Made by a program: the position numbers and the translations under genes
Origin: Paraphysomonas bandaiensis
Lineage: Eukaryota; Chrysophyceae
Assembly: GCA_965644295.1 (NCBI GenBank)
Contig: CBFFRP010000623.1
Span: forward strand, 1 to 31,595
Reading direction: 5' to 3'
DNA: 31,595 nucleotides
Notes under the pieces: generated by a model
The model's input: the letters and a program-made list of their open reading frames with translations, nothing else
Told to the model about the DNA's origin: nothing
The model's database searches: none
In this document: piece by piece, positions 29,901 through 31,595 of the stretch
Position numbering within the stretch: the first letter of the stretch is position 1
Layout: each line of letters begins with the position of its first letter

Positions 29901-31595
29901 ACAACTAGATCAACAACAACAATAATGTAAATGACAACAACATTACACACTCAGACACCACGTACATTAGCACTAGACCCGACACCATCATCTCTCTCTG
30001 CAGGACCAACATCATCAACATCAACAGGACGCAAAACACCATCCTCCGAAACAGGTGCCATATCCTCCTTGGATGCATCATCCACACTCTCAGGAACACC
30101 GTCCATAGAATCAATAAGTATGCTGTCACCAGACGCTATCTCATCAGCGGTCAATAAATTCTCCTTAATATCATCGGTATCGTTTCTAGATGACGCAACA
30201 CTGTTATTTGAAGATTCATCATCCTCAGAATCAACAGATTGCTGCATAGCCAATAACGCAGCTGTTCCTAAACCAGGTGCCAGAGAACTCATAGGCACAG
30301 AGCTATCATCATCAACATCAACATCAACAGGACGCAAAACACCATCCTCCGAAACAGGTGCCACATCCTCCGACACGGGTGCATCATCCACACTCTCAGG
30401 AGCACCATCTACATCGCCCACAGAATCCTTACGCATATCTTCATCCACAGGCACAGTGCTCGGTTCCGATTCTGCTTTAGGTACATCACTGTCTGATACA
30501 CCTCCTGGAGTAGTATCACCTCTATCCCCACCATCCAAATCAGATGATTTGCCATCCGCAGAGGGAACAGTGCCAATAGCACCCTCTCCTTTCTCACTAT
30601 CCTCGTCATTTACTTTGTCCGCACCCTCATACTCAACATCATCAAGTGGCGATGATGATAAGGGAGCTTCTCGGGCCTACAACAACACAGACACACAAAC
30701 ACAATTCATTAGAAACACTCAATACACTGTAGATAAAATACTAACAACAACATAAACAATAACAATAATGTAAATGACAACAACATTACACACTCAGACA
30801 CCACGTACATTAGCACTAGACCCGACACCATCATCTCTCTCTGCAGGACCAACATCATCAACATCAACATCAACAGGACGCAAAACACCATCCTCCGAAA
30901 CAGGTGCCACATCCTCCGACACGGGTGCATCATCCACACTCTCACGAACACCATCTACATCGCCCACAGAATCCTTACGCATATCTTCATCCACAGGCAC
31001 AGTGCTCGGTTCCGATTCTGCTTTAGGTACATCACTGTCTGATACACCTCCTGGAGTAGTATCACCTCTATCCCCACCATCCAAATCAGATGATTTGCCA
31101 TCCGCAGAGGGAACAGTGCCAATAGCACCCTCTCCTTTCTCACTATCCTCGTCATTTACTTTGTCCGCACCCTCATACTCAACATCATCAAGTGGCGATG
31201 ATGATAAGGGAGCTTCTCGGGCCTACAACAACACAGACACACAAACACAATTCATTAGAAACACTCAATACACTGTAGATAAAATACTGACAACAACAAT
31301 ACGATCAACAATAACAATAATGTAAATGACAACAACATTACACACTCAGACACCACGTACATTAGCACTAGACCCGACACCATCATCTCTCTCTGCAGGA
31401 CCAACATCATCAACATCAACATCAACAGGACGCAAAACACCATCCTCCGAAACAGGTGCCACATCCTCCGACACGGGTGCATCATCCACACTCTCAGGAG
31501 CACCATCTACATCGCCCACAGATTCCTTACGCATATCTTCATCCACAGGCACAGTGCTCGGTTCCGATTCTGCTTTAGGTACATCACTGTCTGAT
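20569..31595 (-). CDS. Giant acidic repeat protein encoded by tandemly duplicated phase-0 exons (3' part)
   Basis: The last exon is 20569-20973. Repeat exons upstream, in coordinate order: 21118-21525, 21664-22245, 22377-22958, 23091-23495, 23628-24032, 24171-24584, 24723-25136, 25269-25682, 25815-26228, 26367-26780, 26928-27335, 27480-27887, 28025-28438, 28577-28984, 29123-29830, 29966-30676, 30809-31222 and partial 31361-31595. Each opens GCCCGAGAAGC (AREAPLSSSPLDD) after TTGTTGTAG, and ends SSAN before a GTACGT donor. All complete exons are multiples of three and phase 0-0, so they can be joined or skipped without frame change. Introns are 131-147 nt. The repeat is rich in Asp, Glu, Ser, Val and Gly (DLDGGDRGDTTPG, SDSDVPK, EDMRKDSVGDVD, PVSEDGVLRPVD) and probably disordered. 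At least 2700 residues would come from this window. The gene runs off the right edge; the N-terminus, and so the function, is unknown. Confidence 0.75.
20974..21117 (-). other. Representative intron of the repeat gene (one of 18)
   Basis: All 18 introns share the donor GTACGTGG, a G/T-rich body nearly free of C, a branch-point-like TTTCTAATGA about 30 nt before the end, and the acceptor TGTGTTGTTGTAG (or TTTTGTTGTAG). Lengths from 3' to 5' of the gene are 144, 138, 131, 132, 132, 138, 138, 132, 132, 138, 147, 144, 137, 138, 138, 135, 132 and 138 nt. They are two to three times longer than introns of the other genes here. Reading through any of them in the exon frame meets TGA four codons after the donor (VRGV stop). 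Confidence 0.75.
21664..22958 (-). other. Long exon variants 2 and 3 (582 nt) with UIM-like insert
   Basis: Exons 21664-22245 and 22377-22958 replace the usual STVPVDEDM segment with about 60 extra residues. These contain GTVALLAMQESVDDE, then acidic Ser/Met-rich sequence (SDSMMSSELSGDDDICDIDM) and ENTLLVEEDMRKDS. LLAMQESVDD has the Ala-x-x-x-Ser-x-x-acidic spacing of ubiquitin-interacting motifs. The two exons are nearly identical to each other and differ from all the others. Confidence 0.6.
29123..30676 (-). other. Long exon variants 15 and 16 (708 and 711 nt) with internal duplication and UIM-like insert
   Basis: Exons 29123-29830 and 29966-30676 contain two copies of the VDDA..ED.APVSEDGVLRPVD block. 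These flank a unique stretch with GLGTAALLAMQQSVDSEDDE, NNSVASSRNDTDDIKENLL and TADEIASGDSIL. The ALLAMQ.SVD core is shared with exons 2 and 3 although the insertion point and flanks differ. The exons look like a fusion of two repeat exons around an older non-repeat segment. Confidence 0.6.

Larger units (their letters stand above)
21118..31595 (-). repeat. Tandem array of exon-plus-intron units (17 complete and 1 partial)
   Basis: Unit spacing measured at the exon 3' boundary is 546, 713, 714, 537, 543, 552, 546, 546, 552, 561, 552, 545, 552, 546, 843, 843 and 552 bp. Long stretches are identical between units. Length differences in exons come from whole-codon changes, such as the number of GATGTT pairs, a GTGTCGGAG / AAGGAG swap (PVSED or SKED), GCG insertion (AAESE), and larger inserts in units 2, 3, 15 and 16. 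The array continues beyond the window. Confidence 0.95.

Noticed and set aside
21083-31325. Plus-strand Ser/Thr-rich ORFs in each repeat unit as the real genes
   Set aside because: They span the splice signals, lose their ATG in the unit near 27987 and stop early in the unit near 22300, while minus-strand exons stay in frame in all units and lead to a unique terminal exon.
21006-31506. Short minus-strand ORFs rich in Met/Leu/Val (for example at 21006-21257) and those beginning MTRIVRKERV
   Set aside because: These are other frames of the same repeat exon and intron; low-complexity hydrophobic readings of GATGTT repeats, not separate genes.
20974-31595. CRISPR-like or non-coding satellite array
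   Set aside because: The units are about 550-840 bp with exon-intron structure and conserved reading frame, with no short repeat/unique spacer pattern.

Overview
Eukaryotic nuclear DNA, most likely from a protist. Spliced genes sit beside a copia-type LTR retrotransposon, and TAA, TAG and TGA all end genes, so the code looks standard. Introns of the conserved genes are very short, many of 44-57 nt. A 7TM receptor fused to a phosphatidylinositol phosphate kinase is typical of oomycetes, other stramenopiles and Dictyostelium and is not found in animals or plants. I therefore lean towards a stramenopile or similar microbial eukaryote, without certainty. No rRNA, tRNA, CRISPR array or bacterial operon was seen.

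Layout. (1) 1-4139: a copia retrotransposon on the minus strand with two identical 166-bp LTRs. Gag, protease and integrase are in one frame and reverse transcriptase in another; the end of RT and all of RNase H are missing. (2) 4778-6750: a divergent pair, a small R3HCC1L-like protein (minus) and a five-exon prohibitin-2 gene (plus). (3) 8507-11291: a seven-exon, two-domain membrane glycosyltransferase (plus). (4) 11292-13958: gene-poor DNA with a fresh 63-bp tandem duplication and a ~300-bp-arm divergent inverted repeat that looks like two decayed convergent copies of one coding sequence. (5) 13959-17392: a nine-exon GPCR-PIP kinase (minus). It is divergent to an intronless 2OG-Fe(II) oxygenase at 17919-19271 (plus), with a nested dyad between them. 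(6) 20569-31595 and beyond: one minus-strand gene made of tandemly duplicated exons. A unique 405-nt last exon is preceded by 17 complete repeat exons and one partial one.

The exon array is the most unusual part. Every complete repeat exon (405, 408, 414, 582, 708 or 711 nt) is a multiple of three, starts and ends in phase 0, and is separated from the next by a 131-147-nt G/T-rich intron with the same splice sites. The product would be a very long Asp/Glu/Ser/Val-rich, probably disordered protein ending in a helical C-terminal region. Neighbouring exons often match each other in variant type, which points to ongoing local duplication or conversion. Four exons carry inserts with a motif resembling a ubiquitin-interacting motif. 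The N-terminus lies outside the window, so its function is unknown.

The genes do not form a pathway. Links visible in the sequence are limited to two divergent pairs (R3HCC1L-like/prohibitin-2 and GPCR-PIPK/oxygenase) that may share promoter regions. All spliced models were built by eye from splice motifs, phase and family resemblance.
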